A stretch of DNA of 60,939 bases from Treponema sp. Its GTDB lineage: Bacteria > Spirochaetota > Spirochaetia > Treponematales > Treponemataceae. The position numbers and the translations under genes are program-made. The stretch's first letter is position 1. The number at the start of each line of letters is the position of its first letter. Positions 8,365 through 17,768 of the stretch are shown piece after piece. The stretch is from the NCBI GenBank assembly GCA_024683675.1, contig JAIKYB010000123.1, forward strand, positions 1 through 60,939, read 5' to 3'. Under the pieces are notes generated by a model. It was not told where the DNA came from. It searched no databases and saw only the letters and a program-made list of their open reading frames with translations.

Positions 8365-10420
8365 AAAAGTCTTTGTATTTTCCCTTTCTATTCTTTTGAC
8401 CCTTTCTGCAAGCTTTGCTGCGACAAGCCCAAAGGAGCTTTACAATAAAGCCTTTGATTTTGAGTCTGAAGAAAACTGGTATGAAGCTTCTCAATACTAT
8501 CTTGAGGTTGTGAACGAAAACCCGGCCTATAGTGATGCCTGGTTCCGTCTTGCAAACTGCTGTTACCGGCTGGGGGAATATGACCTTGCTTTTCAATACT
8601 TAGAAAACGCTGAACGCTATGAAAAAAGCAATTCTAAAATCCAGAACATGAAGGGAATGATTCTTCTTGCTCTTGGACAGATAGAAGATGCTCGTCAGAT
8701 TTTTACAGAGGTCCTAAAGGTTTATCCTAATGATATTGATGCTCATTTTGGTCTTGCTGAAATTGAATTATATGATGGAAAATATTCCGGGGCAGAGCTT
8801 CAGTATACAGAAGCCTTAAAAAGACAGCCTTCTAATAGAAAGGCTCTGCTTTCTCTGGCTCTTTTGTGCGCAGAAGGAAAACGCTTCAGTCAGGCTGAAA
8901 AATATTTACGCCAGGCAATGCAGTATTATTCTGGTGAAGCAGAGGTGCATTATCTTGCGGCTGTAATTTACAATATGAAGGGTGACTATCCAAGTGCAGA
9001 AAAGCACGAAAGAATTGCCGTAGAAATTCGGGGGGACTACGAGCCTGCTTACGAACTGCTTGCAACAACCCTTTACAGTCAGAAACGATACAACGAGGTA
9101 ATAGACCTTTGTGACTATCTTATTTTGAAAAATCGTAAAAATGCTTCAGCCTGGTATCTTAAAGGTGTAGCTCAGGACAAGCTGGGCCTTTCTTTAGATG
9201 CCATTGCTACCTGGAATACAGGTCTTCAGGTGCTTCCTCAGGATGAGCTTATGAGAATGATGCTGGAGCTTAGTGTTCGCAATAATCTTCCTTTTGATGA
9301 CGCTCGCCGTAAGACCTGGGCTAATTATCATATTGATATAGCCAGACAGTATGATAGCCGCTATGACAAGGCAGGAAGCACTTACGAGTATCAAAGGGCC
9401 CTTATTTTAGATCCAAACAATCAGGAAGCACGATTAGCCTATGCTGATATTCTTGAGTTAAATGGAATGCATGAACTTTATCTTTCTCAGTTAAAGTTTG
9501 TAAGAGATAATTCTGAAACAATTCCAACCTCGCTTTCAGATACTATAGAAGCCTATTCGTCCTTGCTGTCAAATACTCTTGCAAAAAAATGGAAGGTAGA
9601 ACCCTTCTATTTGGATAAAATCCGCTGGAATATTGCTGTTTTCTATACAGAAGAAGCTTCTCTTATGAATCATGCAGAGGCTAATAGACTTACAGCCCTT
9701 GCTGCAGGTGATATATTTTCCGGAGTGGCAATTACTTCTGTAAAAACACAGGTAACTCCGGTTTCTGGTTATGGCGAAGCCTTCAAAAATGCCCGGGCCA
9801 ATAATTTTGATTATTTTGTAATTCTTTCTATGAGCGAAGGCTCAGATGACCTTACGCTTTCTTCCGCTATGTATTCGGGCAGAACAGGGGCAGAAGTTTC
9901 TAAAGAACGCTTTTATGCTACCGGAAATAACAGATTTTCTACAGTTCTAAGACGTTTCAGAAATTCCGTTCTGGAAAAGCTTACTGTCCGGGGAAAAATT
10001 ATAAATAGAAATGGCAAGACTGTTCTTATAGACTTAGGTCGTTCTGAAAACATAGTAAAGGATGCGGAATTTAAGATTATCAGAAAGAATTGTCTTAAGG
10101 CTTCTGATTCAGGAATTGGACTTTTTTATAAGGACGAAGATCTTTTGGGTATTCTTACAGTAACAGAGGCTGGAGAAGAGGTTTCTGAGGCTGAAATTAC
10201 TAATCATGGTTTTTACGACCGCATAAATGTTGACGATGAAATTGTACTTATCCATCAGCCAGATCAAAACAGTGAAGCCGGAATGGATACAGTTCCAAAT
10301 GCAGATGAAGAAGGAAATCCTATCGTAAATAACGATGTTAAGGGAAGCGAGCTTGTGTCTGAAATTAAAAAGGCTGTAGAACGTCCAGCCCTTTTAGATT
10401 TCCTGCGTTCTATTTACTAG
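8357..10420 (+). CDS. Secreted TPR-repeat protein
   Basis: About 687 residues with a signal peptide (MSKKVFVFSLSILLTLSAS, cut near FAA). Residues about 25-380 are a run of TPR repeats, recognisable by alternating Y-x-x-A, A-x-x-x-Y and P-x-x-A spacing (for example NPAYSDAWFRLANCCYRLGEYD). The remaining 300 residues form a different, beta-rich domain I do not recognise. ATG 8357 lies 12 bases after GAGG and gives a compact signal peptide; ATG 8345 is an alternative. The gene overlaps the CBS gene, ending the operon. I recall a TPR protein in the same position in T. pallidum. Probably a periplasmic scaffold; function unknown. Confidence 0.85.
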   Translation: MSKKVFVFSLSILLTLSASFAATSPKELYNKAFDFESEENWYEASQYYLEVVNENPAYSDAWFRLANCCYRLGEYDLAFQYLENAERYEKSNSKIQNMKGMILLALGQIEDARQIFTEVLKVYPNDIDAHFGLAEIELYDGKYSGAELQYTEALKRQPSNRKALLSLALLCAEGKRFSQAEKYLRQAMQYYSGEAEVHYLAAVIYNMKGDYPSAEKHERIAVEIRGDYEPAYELLATTLYSQKRYNEVIDLCDYLILKNRKNASAWYLKGVAQDKLGLSLDAIATWNTGLQVLPQDELMRMMLELSVRNNLPFDDARRKTWANYHIDIARQYDSRYDKAGSTYEYQRALILDPNNQEARLAYADILELNGMHELYLSQLKFVRDNSETIPTSLSDTIEAYSSLLSNTLAKKWKVEPFYLDKIRWNIAVFYTEEASLMNHAEANRLTALAAGDIFSGVAITSVKTQVTPVSGYGEAFKNARANNFDYFVILSMSEGSDDLTLSSAMYSGRTGAEVSKERFYATGNNRFSTVLRRFRNSVLEKLTVRGKIINRNGKTVLIDLGRSENIVKDAEFKIIRKNCLKASDSGIGLFYKDEDLLGILTVTEAGEEVSEAEITNHGFYDRINVDDEIVLIHQPDQNSEAGMDTVPNADEEGNPIVNNDVKGSELVSEIKKAVERPALLDFLRSIY

Positions 10421-10448
10421 TTTTGGATTAAGTTTTAGATTACTTGCT

Positions 10449-11312
10449 TTAGAGTCTGTCTAAAGAAGAATCCAGCCATTTTTTTACAAGAATAGGATAT
10501 GCTCTTTCTACCTTTACAAAGGTTTTTACTGCATTCTCATAATGTCCAAGGAAGTATTCAGCTTCACCCAGATAGAAAAAGGCTCTGTTTCTTGTGTTTT
10601 CGTTTATATTTGTTCCCGTCAGCTTTTGAATCTGCTCAACAGTTTCTTCATATTTTTGCTGAACAAAATAATTTTTTAATATTTCAAAAAGCAGGTAGTC
10701 ATCACCACCATCAGGAGAAATTAAATCCTCTTCAAAAACATAAGGAGTAAGCATGGCAGCCTTTTTTGGATTCTTTTTGATAAGTGAAGAGGTTGAAGAA
10801 ATGGCTTTTTCAGAAATTGTTTTTTCTTTATCTGTACCCTCTACAAAATCAATATAGGGAAGAGGAGTTTCTCTCATTGTTCCATCTGGATAGAACTTTT
10901 CATATTCCTCTTTTTTCTGTTCTTTGTGCTTTATTTCTGTTGTAACTCTAACACCTGTAACTGTAGAGTTAAAAGAAAGCAAAATTAAATCATAAGGGGC
11001 AGATGTTACTGCAATTACTGCGTAATAATGTTCGTTTAAATCAGGAGCTATATCTGTGTAGCCTGTATGGTCTGGTGAAAGATTTGCAATAGGATTCAAA
11101 TTTCTTAATTGTGAAAAGGAATTTATCTGTTTGTCGCTTCTGTATAGTCTAAGTTCTGTGATTTCTTCATCAGGATTTTCCGGAAGGGCCCAGAAAATGT
11201 TTATGCGGTTATTTTTACCAGGCAGAGCTTGAATGTCCTGGACGATTGGTTTTTCAGCAAAGGCTAAGCCTGTAACTAATAATAAGACAAGTGCAGAAAT
11301 AAACTTTTTCAT
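10449..11312 (-). CDS. Secreted protein with FnIII-like and TPR-like parts
   Basis: 287 residues with a clear signal peptide (MKKFISALVLLLVTGLAFA). Residues about 20-110 look like a fibronectin type III domain (NRINIFWALPENP, then ELRLYRSD, with HYYAVIAVT near its end). The C-terminal 75 residues read as a helical TPR-like pair (NRAFFYLGEAEYFLGHYENAVKTF). The middle is charged and probably disordered. A GTGAGGA ribosome site precedes the start. It is convergent with the TPR gene on its left and divergent from prfB on its right, so it is a single-gene unit. Likely periplasmic and interaction-related; no enzymatic motif is seen. Confidence 0.78.
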   Translation of the reverse strand: MKKFISALVLLLVTGLAFAEKPIVQDIQALPGKNNRINIFWALPENPDEEITELRLYRSDKQINSFSQLRNLNPIANLSPDHTGYTDIAPDLNEHYYAVIAVTSAPYDLILLSFNSTVTGVRVTTEIKHKEQKKEEYEKFYPDGTMRETPLPYIDFVEGTDKEKTISEKAISSTSSLIKKNPKKAAMLTPYVFEEDLISPDGGDDYLLFEILKNYFVQQKYEETVEQIQKLTGTNINENTRNRAFFYLGEAEYFLGHYENAVKTFVKVERAYPILVKKWLDSSLDRL

Positions 11313-11354
11313 AAATCCTCACAATATATATTCTATAATATAATATAGTTAGAA

Positions 11355-11383
11355 TTGCAGAAAATCAAGTTTACTGATATTCT
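11355..11383 (+). promoter_or_regulatory. Putative extended -10 promoter of prfB
   Basis: TTGCAG at 11355, 17-base spacer, then TGA-TATTCT with the -10 at 11378-11383 carrying the TGn extension. The predicted start point falls on or next to the prfB ATG at 11391, and no Shine-Dalgarno is present between them. Confidence 0.5.
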
Positions 11384-11390
11384 ATAGCGT

Positions 11391-12528
11391 ATGTTAGACG
11401 AAATTAAAATGCCAATTGAACAGTTAAAAGAAGATATTATGAATGTTTGGGGGCGTCTTTGACTCTGCTGCAATAGATAAATCAATAGCAGAAAAAGAAA
11501 AACTAACAGAAGCTCCCGGATTTTGGGATGATCACGAAGCGGCAGAAAGGGTAATGTCACAGATTAGACGACTTAAAGGTCGCGTTGAACCCTGGCGTAA
11601 ACTTCTTGCTGATATGGATGACCTTGATGCCATGTATGAGCTTGCAGAAGAATCCGGAGCCGCAGAGGATGAGCAAGAGGTTAATTCTCTTTACTCAACT
11701 GCCAAAGAAACTTTTGAAAAATTAAATATATTAAACCTTCTTTCTGGTGAAGTAGACCAGAGTGATGCCTTCCTTACAGTTCACGCAGGTGCTGGTGGTA
11801 CCGAAGCCTGTGACTGGGCTTTTATGCTTAGCCGCATGTATTTGCGTTGGGCAGAACGTCATGGTTATAAAACTGAAGTTGTTGATGAGCTTGAAGCAGA
11901 AGGTGGCTTAAAATCAATTACAATTCAAATTTCTGGTGATTTTGTATACGGTTATCTTAAGGGGGAAGGTGGAATTCACCGTCTGGTAAGAATTAGTCCT
12001 TTTGATGCAAATGCAAGACGTCATACAAGTTTTGCTTCAGTTTATGTTTATCCTGTTTTGGATGACACAATTGAAGTTGAAGTAAAACCTGAAGATTTGC
12101 GGGTTGATACTTACCGCGCAGGTGGAAAGGGCGGACAGCATGTAAACAAAACTGACTCTGCTGTTCGTTTTACACATATTCCGACAGGTATTGTAGTAGC
12201 CTGTCAGACAGAGCGAAGCCAGCTCATGAACCGACAGACTTGTATGAACATGCTTAAGGCTCGTCTTTATGAATATTATCGTGAACAGAAGGAAAAGGAA
12301 AACTCTAAGTTTATGGCAGAAAAAAAGGATATTTCCTTTGGAAGCCAGATTCGCTCCTATGTTTTCTGTCCTTACACAATGGTAAAAGATCACCGCACTA
12401 AATATTCTGTGGGAAATATTCAGGGAGTCATGGATGGAGACCTTGATGAGTTTATGAATGCTTATCTGGTAGCCAAATGGAAGGGACTTCCAATGGATGA
12501 TTCTGGGGACAATGACGAGGAAGTATAA
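11391..12528 (+). CDS. prfB: Peptide chain release factor 2 (programmed +1 frameshift)
   Basis: RF2 ends translation at UGA and UAA. The gene is in two frames: 11391-11459 encodes 23 residues (MLDEIKMPIEQL...VWGRL), then an in-frame TGA at 11460-11462. Reading resumes in the +1 frame at GAC 11461 and runs to 12528, giving about 378 residues, the normal RF2 length. The site is the classical CTT-TGA-C slippery sequence with a purine-rich TGGGGG upstream, as in E. coli. The stop-codon recognition tripeptide SPF (VRISPFDANARRH) and the catalytic GGQ (RAGGKGGQHVNKTDS) are both present. A single-frame call starting at 11443 would lose the true N-terminus. Confidence 0.95.
11449..11463 (+). promoter_or_regulatory. 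RF2 autoregulatory frameshift site
   Basis: TGGGGGCGTCTTTGAC: the internal Shine-Dalgarno-like G run sits just ahead of CTT-TGA-C. In the known mechanism, scarce RF2 slows termination at UGA, the ribosome slips +1 on CUU, and full-length RF2 is made. The arrangement here matches that of E. coli almost base for base. Confidence 0.93.
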
Positions 12529-14269
12529 AGTCAGTCAAAAAAATCTGATTGTTTCCGTTTTTATTTTTCTCTGCCTTTTTACGGCTCTTTCTGCAAGTGA
12601 TAGCAACTGGGTTATCGCTGCAGAAAAATTTTCTCTTGCCCGTGGACAAAAGGAAAGCTCTGTAACTCAGAATATTGCAGAAAATCTTCCTTCAAGTATT
12701 TTGGAAAAACTTGGAGAAAAGCAGTTTAGAAATGTAGAACCCTCTGAAAGACTGGAAAGAACACGTTATAAGTTGAAAACAGAAAGACAATCCTTATATC
12801 TTCAGCTTTCCAGTGAGTATAAAAAAAGGGATGCAATCTTTTTAAATGATTATTCTGATGCAAAGTTAAAAAAGAAGCTGAAGGAAGAAGATAAGAAAAT
12901 CAAAGCAATAGAAGACTCCTTAAAGGAAAATCTTGAAAGCCTGAAAGAGGAAGAAGAAAAAGCCCAGGAAGAAAGTGAAATTGCTGCAAAGCTTTTGGGT
13001 AATAATTCTTCTAATACTAGTGAAAATGAATTTTCTAAGTTTTCTGGTCTTTTGAAAAATATTTTTACAGATGAAGAATCTGTAATCAGTTTGGAAGCAA
13101 TAACTTTTTATAAGGGAGATGCCTACATCCTTTACAAACCTTCTGATAAGGCTCTGGAAGCAGGTTATGAAAGCTCACTTTTTGCCAAAGAGATTTATTC
13201 TGCTGGTGTAAATACCCTTATTACAGGAAGCTTTTCTGTATATGGAGAATATATTTCAGTTTCCCTAAACCTTTATCTTTATCCTCAGGCAGTCAAAATC
13301 GGCTCTGTAATGGAGGTCGGCAGCCTTGAAGATCTGGAATTGCTTACGAATTCTCTGGCAGGACAGCTGATTCCACTGCTTACAAATGCAATGCCCGTTG
13401 AAATTTCTATAGAACTATTGCCAAAAGAAGCCCTTCAAAAATGTCAGATTTATATTGATGATGTTTTACATAAAGAGCAGTTGACTGAAATAATTATGGA
13501 ATCCGGTCGTCATACCATTCAGATTTCTTCTGAAGAATATGAAAGCCTTTCTTTTAATGAATATTTTGATGGTAATGGAAAGTATAAAATAGAAATTGAC
13601 CTTGAAGAAAGAAAGGAAGCTTCTATTCAGATAGGCCTTATAAAGCCGATTATTGGAGACCTTTTTATAAACGGTCAGAAAAGTCTTCCAGTGTCTCAGC
13701 AGCGTTACATTGTTCAGTTAAATGGTAGTCATGCTTTGGGAGAATTTATAAATGCCGAAGATGAGACTGCTTTTTTTTATATTCCGGAAAAGCTTCTTAC
13801 TGATGGAAATAAGGTAAAAATAAAGCCAAAGGCTATGGATCGGGGAAAAAATATTGATACAAGAAGAAAGTGGATGTATGCCTCCTACAGTCTTTTAATG
13901 GTTTCTCTAATTCCATATTTTTACACTTATGGAAATTATTTAAATCGGGTTAAGCTTTATAATGATTATGAGGCAATTACCTATGAAGAAGCCATAAAAT
14001 GGCAAAAGGCTTCTAATATTTGTAGGGGAATTTCTGTTGCCTGTGGGGTTCTATGGGGAGTGGAGCTTGTAAGGTACTTTCTGGCGGCAAATTCTGTGCT
14101 TCCGCAAAAGGCTAAATCTGGTGATATAATTGAAATATTGCTGGAAGAAAGTGAAGATTCTGATGTGCAGGGCTCAGAGGAGACAGGGGCCACGGAGACT
14201 GAAGAGACCTCGGAAGTGCCTGAAGTGCCTGAAGGAGTTGAAGACCAAACTTCAAAACTGACAGATTAG
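12512..14269 (+). CDS. Membrane protein with PEGA-like domain, unknown function
   Basis: 585 residues. An N-terminal signal or anchor (QKNLIVSVFIFLCLFTALSAS) is followed by a Lys/Glu-rich segment likely to be coiled coil (about residues 65-160). Next comes a beta-rich region with a PEGA-like unit (QIYIDDVLHKEQL, then GRHTIQISSEEYES) and two hydrophobic segments near residues 455-530 (WMYASYSLLMVSLIPYFYTY; GISVACGVLWGVELVRYF). The tail is acidic. ATG 12512 has GGGGA about 6 bases upstream and overlaps the prfB end by 17 bases; ATG 12497 has no such site. I do not recognise a specific family. It sits between prfB and ftsY and is probably envelope-anchored. Confidence 0.75.
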   Translation: MTRKYKVSQKNLIVSVFIFLCLFTALSASDSNWVIAAEKFSLARGQKESSVTQNIAENLPSSILEKLGEKQFRNVEPSERLERTRYKLKTERQSLYLQLSSEYKKRDAIFLNDYSDAKLKKKLKEEDKKIKAIEDSLKENLESLKEEEEKAQEESEIAAKLLGNNSSNTSENEFSKFSGLLKNIFTDEESVISLEAITFYKGDAYILYKPSDKALEAGYESSLFAKEIYSAGVNTLITGSFSVYGEYISVSLNLYLYPQAVKIGSVMEVGSLEDLELLTNSLAGQLIPLLTNAMPVEISIELLPKEALQKCQIYIDDVLHKEQLTEIIMESGRHTIQISSEEYESLSFNEYFDGNGKYKIEIDLEERKEASIQIGLIKPIIGDLFINGQKSLPVSQQRYIVQLNGSHALGEFINAEDETAFFYIPEKLLTDGNKVKIKPKAMDRGKNIDTRRKWMYASYSLLMVSLIPYFYTYGNYLNRVKLYNDYEAITYEEAIKWQKASNICRGISVACGVLWGVELVRYFLAANSVLPQKAKSGDIIEILLEESEDSDVQGSEETGATETEETSEVPEVPEGVEDQTSKLTD

Positions 14270-14285
14270 ATAAATATGATATAAG
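14258..14285 (+). promoter_or_regulatory. Putative promoter of ftsY
   Basis: CTGACA at 14258-14263, 16-base spacer, TGA-TATAAG with the -10 at 14280-14285. The -35 lies inside the last codons of the preceding gene. The predicted start near 14292 would leave a leader of about 8 bases and exclude the GGAGG at 14287-14291, so that site may serve only readthrough transcripts. Confidence 0.45.
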
Positions 14286-14299
14286 TGGAGGATTTATAA

Positions 14300-15163
14300 A
14301 TGTCATTTAGTGATAAGTTGAAGGCTCTTTTTTCTAAGAGCAAAATTGATGAGGATTTTTATGATGATTTGACAGATACTCTTGTAGAAGGTGATATTGG
14401 AGCTAAGGCTGCCTATATGCTGGTAGAGGAACTGGAGAAAATCTGTACTAAAGAAAGAATTTCTGAAGAAGCTGAAGTAATGAAGCATTTGAAGCAGCTT
14501 TTGCTTTCAGATGTAAAGGAAATAGATTTACAGCCAGAAGAAGGAAAAAGAAATGTCTGGATGGTGCTTGGTGTTAACGGAGTTGGAAAAACAACTTCAG
14601 TAGCAAAGCTTGCTAATTATTTTAAAAATAATGGACTTGATAATCTTGTTCTTGCTAGCGCAGATACCTTCCGCGCCGCCGCAATCGAACAGCTTGCTAT
14701 GCACGGCGAAAAAATCGGAGTGCGCGTAGTAAGCCACCAGCACGGTTCTGACCCGTCGGCAGTGGTATTTGACGCAGCAGAAGCCCTTGCTGCCAAGGGG
14801 GCCGGTCTTGTTATTGCAGATACCGCCGGCCGCCTTCACAACAAGGAAAATCTTGTTCGCGAGCTGCAGAAAATAGACCGAATCTGTCGTTCCAAGGCCG
14901 ATCAGGGCTGTTATAAAAAAATCCTTGTAATAGATGCGACTACTGGTCAGAATGCCCTGCGCCAGGCCGAAGTTTTTAATGACGCAGTAGAATTAGACGC
15001 TGTAATTATGACAAAGTATGATTCAACAGCAAAGGGCGGCGTGGCAATTACCATAGGCAGGGAGCTTGGCCTGCCGGTTGCCTTTGTATGTACAGGAGAA
15101 AAGTATCCTGATATTGCAAAGTTTAATGCAGAAGAATATATAAACGATTTTCTGGGTATGTAA
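14300..15163 (+). CDS. ftsY: Signal recognition particle receptor FtsY
   Basis: 287-residue GTPase that docks SRP-bound ribosomes at the membrane. It is the short form: the acidic A domain of E. coli FtsY is absent and the protein starts directly with the N domain. GTPase motifs are intact: G1 GVNGVGKTTSVAKL, DTFRAAAIEQL (insertion box), DTAGRLHN (G3) and TKYDSTAKGG (G4/G5 region). GGAGG lies 8 bases before the ATG. Base composition jumps inside the gene: about 28% GC at 14581-14640 but 52-62% across 14641-14880, a marked island over conserved G-domain sequence. The lipoprotein gene starts 3 bases after the stop. Confidence 0.97.
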   Translation: MSFSDKLKALFSKSKIDEDFYDDLTDTLVEGDIGAKAAYMLVEELEKICTKERISEEAEVMKHLKQLLLSDVKEIDLQPEEGKRNVWMVLGVNGVGKTTSVAKLANYFKNNGLDNLVLASADTFRAAAIEQLAMHGEKIGVRVVSHQHGSDPSAVVFDAAEALAAKGAGLVIADTAGRLHNKENLVRELQKIDRICRSKADQGCYKKILVIDATTGQNALRQAEVFNDAVELDAVIMTKYDSTAKGGVAITIGRELGLPVAFVCTGEKYPDIAKFNAEEYINDFLGM

Positions 15164-15166
15164 AAA

Positions 15167-16474
15167 TTGAAAATTCTGCGGTCTTTTTTAATTCTTTTTT
15201 TTATTATTCTCCTTTCCTCCTGTTTCCTAAAGGGATTTTCACAGGAAGATCAGGAAAATAATACAGAAGTAAAATACTCAGAATTTATTTTTGAATTAAA
15301 TCAATATATTGTTAAAGGAATCACAAGTCTTTCTTCTCCGGAAAAGTTTTATATGCCCCAGTCCCTTAAGGCTCTGCTTTCAAGAAGGTTTATTGACTTG
15401 TCTAAAGAAGGTAAGGCCTTTGTTTATTATACCGGTGAATTATATTTCCCGGAAAAGCTTGGTGTAATTGATTCTCTTGGTTTTTACGATGCTGATTTTG
15501 AGGGCGCTGATTGGATAGAGGCCTGTCTTGCAAGAGTTGAAGAAGAAAGAATTGCTGCCCAGCTTGCTTTTATGGAAGAAGCCTTTGAAGGTTCTGAGGA
15601 ATCCTCTGCTGTTGATATGCAGGAAGTGGATAATAGCACAGAAGAAAATGCAAGTGTGGAGCCTGAAAGCCAGGAGCTTGCAAGTGAAGGGGCCGCAATT
15701 GAGGAGCCTGCTATAGAAGAGCCGGTAATTTCAGATGCGCCTTCTACAGATTATGTTGGTAAAGATGGGAAACTGCTTTTTTCTGAATTTGAAAAAGAAA
15801 AGCTTGTAAGTCAGGAAAAGGATGGTAAAAAGATTTTAATTTACTCTTCGGGTACTTCTGTAACAAGAAAATTTTATAACAGCAGTTTAATTCTGGAAAA
15901 GGAAGAGCTTTGGAATATAAAAAATGCTGATTCTGCTGATTTATTAAAAAGAACAGATTATTACTATCAGGCTGATTCTGCTATATTAAAAAGTAAAGAA
16001 GTTACCCAGGGAAATAAGCAGGAGCTTTATACTTATAACGATTTAGCTTTGATTTCTAAAATAGAATATTACCTTCTTTTTACAGAGGAAGAAAATGAAA
16101 AGGTTAAAAATACAGAAAAGGTTCTTACAAAGCTTCTTTCCCGCACTTATAATGATAATAAGGAGCTTATATCCGAAAGCTCTACGGATTATGTCTACAA
16201 GGACGAAGCTTATGAAACTTTAGACTATGCCTACCAGCAGCGATATGATTATTTTTATAATGAAGGAGATATCCCTGCTGATTTTAAATATTATGAAGAC
16301 GGAATATTAAAAATGTATAATAAGTATTCTCTGGAAAAGGGTTCTTATACCAGTCAGATTTATTTTGATGAAGCATATTCTGTAAAAACCTATTATGAAA
16401 ATAACTTAAGGGTTAGAGATGTCTATTATATAGACGGCCTTGTAAGGAGGGAAAAGCTTTATGAAAACAATTAA
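15167..16474 (+). CDS. Predicted lipoprotein with YwqK/MORN-like repeats
   Basis: 435 residues starting at a TTG 3 bases after ftsY. The signal peptide ends in a lipobox LSSC (Cys19), so this is a probable lipoprotein. A Glu/Ala/Pro-rich segment (about residues 125-190, with repeats such as IEEPAIEEPVI) links to a C-terminal region of Tyr-rich units spaced like YwqK/MORN-2 repeats (YYEDGILKMYNKYSLEKG; YYIDGLVRREKLYE). It overlaps the first LolCDE permease gene by 14 bases, suggesting a link with lipoprotein export. The overlap is seen; any role as partner or substrate of the exporter is inference. Confidence 0.75.
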   Translation: MKILRSFLILFFIILLSSCFLKGFSQEDQENNTEVKYSEFIFELNQYIVKGITSLSSPEKFYMPQSLKALLSRRFIDLSKEGKAFVYYTGELYFPEKLGVIDSLGFYDADFEGADWIEACLARVEEERIAAQLAFMEEAFEGSEESSAVDMQEVDNSTEENASVEPESQELASEGAAIEEPAIEEPVISDAPSTDYVGKDGKLLFSEFEKEKLVSQEKDGKKILIYSSGTSVTRKFYNSSLILEKEELWNIKNADSADLLKRTDYYYQADSAILKSKEVTQGNKQELYTYNDLALISKIEYYLLFTEEENEKVKNTEKVLTKLLSRTYNDNKELISESSTDYVYKDEAYETLDYAYQQRYDYFYNEGDIPADFKYYEDGILKMYNKYSLEKGSYTSQIYFDEAYSVKTYYENNLRVRDVYYIDGLVRREKLYENN

Positions 16475-17768
16475 AAATCCTATAGCTTCCCTCCGCTGGA
16501 TACTTATGGTTTCCAAACGCTTTGCCCGAGTAGATAGAAAGGGGCGGTCTGCTGCAACCTCTGTGCTTGCAACCCTGGGAATCGGCTTTGGGGTAATGGC
16601 CCTTATTGTTGTAATGAGTATTATGAATGGTTTTCAGATGAGCTTTATAGATTCGATTCTGGAAATATCTTCATACCATCTTAGAGTCGAAAATCTTGAA
16701 AGCTCTCAGACTGCTGATTTTCTGCAGGTCTGCCAGGATAATAATAAAATAAGCTGTGTCAGTCCTTTTTATGAAGCACAGGCTCTTATGACAGGTAATA
16801 AGGGGGGAGAAAGTGCTGTAATTATCAGGGCTATTGATTCTCAAGCCTATTATGAAGACCCGGGCTTTAGAAAAGAACTGAGGATGATTGCGGGGCAGTT
16901 TGATGTAAGCAAGAAGGATTCAATCATAATTGGAAGCAGTCTTGCAAATCATCTTGGACTTGGCCTTGGAGACAGCCTTGACTTACTGGTTATGAGTGGG
17001 GGTAGTGATGTTGCTCTTTTTTCAGATGATAGAGTCTTTACTGTAACCGGTATTTTCAGCTCTGGTTACCGAGAAATAAATGCCTCTTATTGCTTTGTGA
17101 ACTTTCAGGCCGCATCAGCTTATTTTGGAAAGGATTCCAAGCTTGTCTGGGGGCTTAAAATAAAAAATTATAATCATGATGCCCTTATTCGTTCTCATCT
17201 TGAAAAAGCCTTCCCAAATGCAAAGATTTCTGCCTGGCGTGATTATAACAAAAACTTTTTTGGTGTACTCAGACTGGAAAAGAACCTTTTACTTTTTATT
17301 GTTGCCCTGATTTTTGTAGTTGTCGGAATAAATATTTATAACGGTATGAGGCGCCTTGTATACGAAAGAAAAAATGAAATTGCTATTTTGTCTGCACTGG
17401 GGGTAAGCTCTGGCCAGGTAAAGGCCGTCTTTATAATGAAGGGCCTTTTAATGGGCCTTGTAGGTTCCATTTTTGGCCTTTTACTGGGCCTTTTAATCAG
17501 CTTTAATACAGATATCGTTTTTAAGCTTATGTCAGATATTCTTTATTTCTTTCAATATATCTTTACTGCAATTACAAGTCCTGAAAATCTTGATTATGTT
17601 CAGATGAATTCTTCATATACTTTATATGCTAATATCCCGGCAAGAATATTTGGAGGAGAGGTTTTGGGCATCACTTTGTTCGGAATACTTTCTCCTTTTA
17701 TTGCTGCCTGGAGCGCAAGTAAAAATGTTTTGAAAATGAGCGTTTCGGAGGTACTTCATAATGAGTAA
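16461..17768 (+). CDS. LolC/LolE-type ABC permease
   Basis: 435 residues with the FtsX/MacB permease plan: one membrane segment near residues 40-60 (GFGVMALIVVMSIMNGFQM), a periplasmic domain of about 220 residues, then three membrane segments in the C-terminal third. The N-terminal SVLATLGIGFGVM...MNGF pattern is typical of LolC/E, which extract lipoproteins from the inner membrane. GGAGG lies just ahead of the start. It overlaps the ATPase gene by 8 bases. With the genes at 17761 and 18429 it forms a complete two-permease plus ATPase exporter. Which permease is LolC and which LolE cannot be decided here. Confidence 0.9.
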   Translation: MKTIKNPIASLRWILMVSKRFARVDRKGRSAATSVLATLGIGFGVMALIVVMSIMNGFQMSFIDSILEISSYHLRVENLESSQTADFLQVCQDNNKISCVSPFYEAQALMTGNKGGESAVIIRAIDSQAYYEDPGFRKELRMIAGQFDVSKKDSIIIGSSLANHLGLGLGDSLDLLVMSGGSDVALFSDDRVFTVTGIFSSGYREINASYCFVNFQAASAYFGKDSKLVWGLKIKNYNHDALIRSHLEKAFPNAKISAWRDYNKNFFGVLRLEKNLLLFIVALIFVVVGINIYNGMRRLVYERKNEIAILSALGVSSGQVKAVFIMKGLLMGLVGSIFGLLLGLLISFNTDIVFKLMSDILYFFQYIFTAITSPENLDYVQMNSSYTLYANIPARIFGGEVLGITLFGILSPFIAAWSASKNVLKMSVSEVLHNE

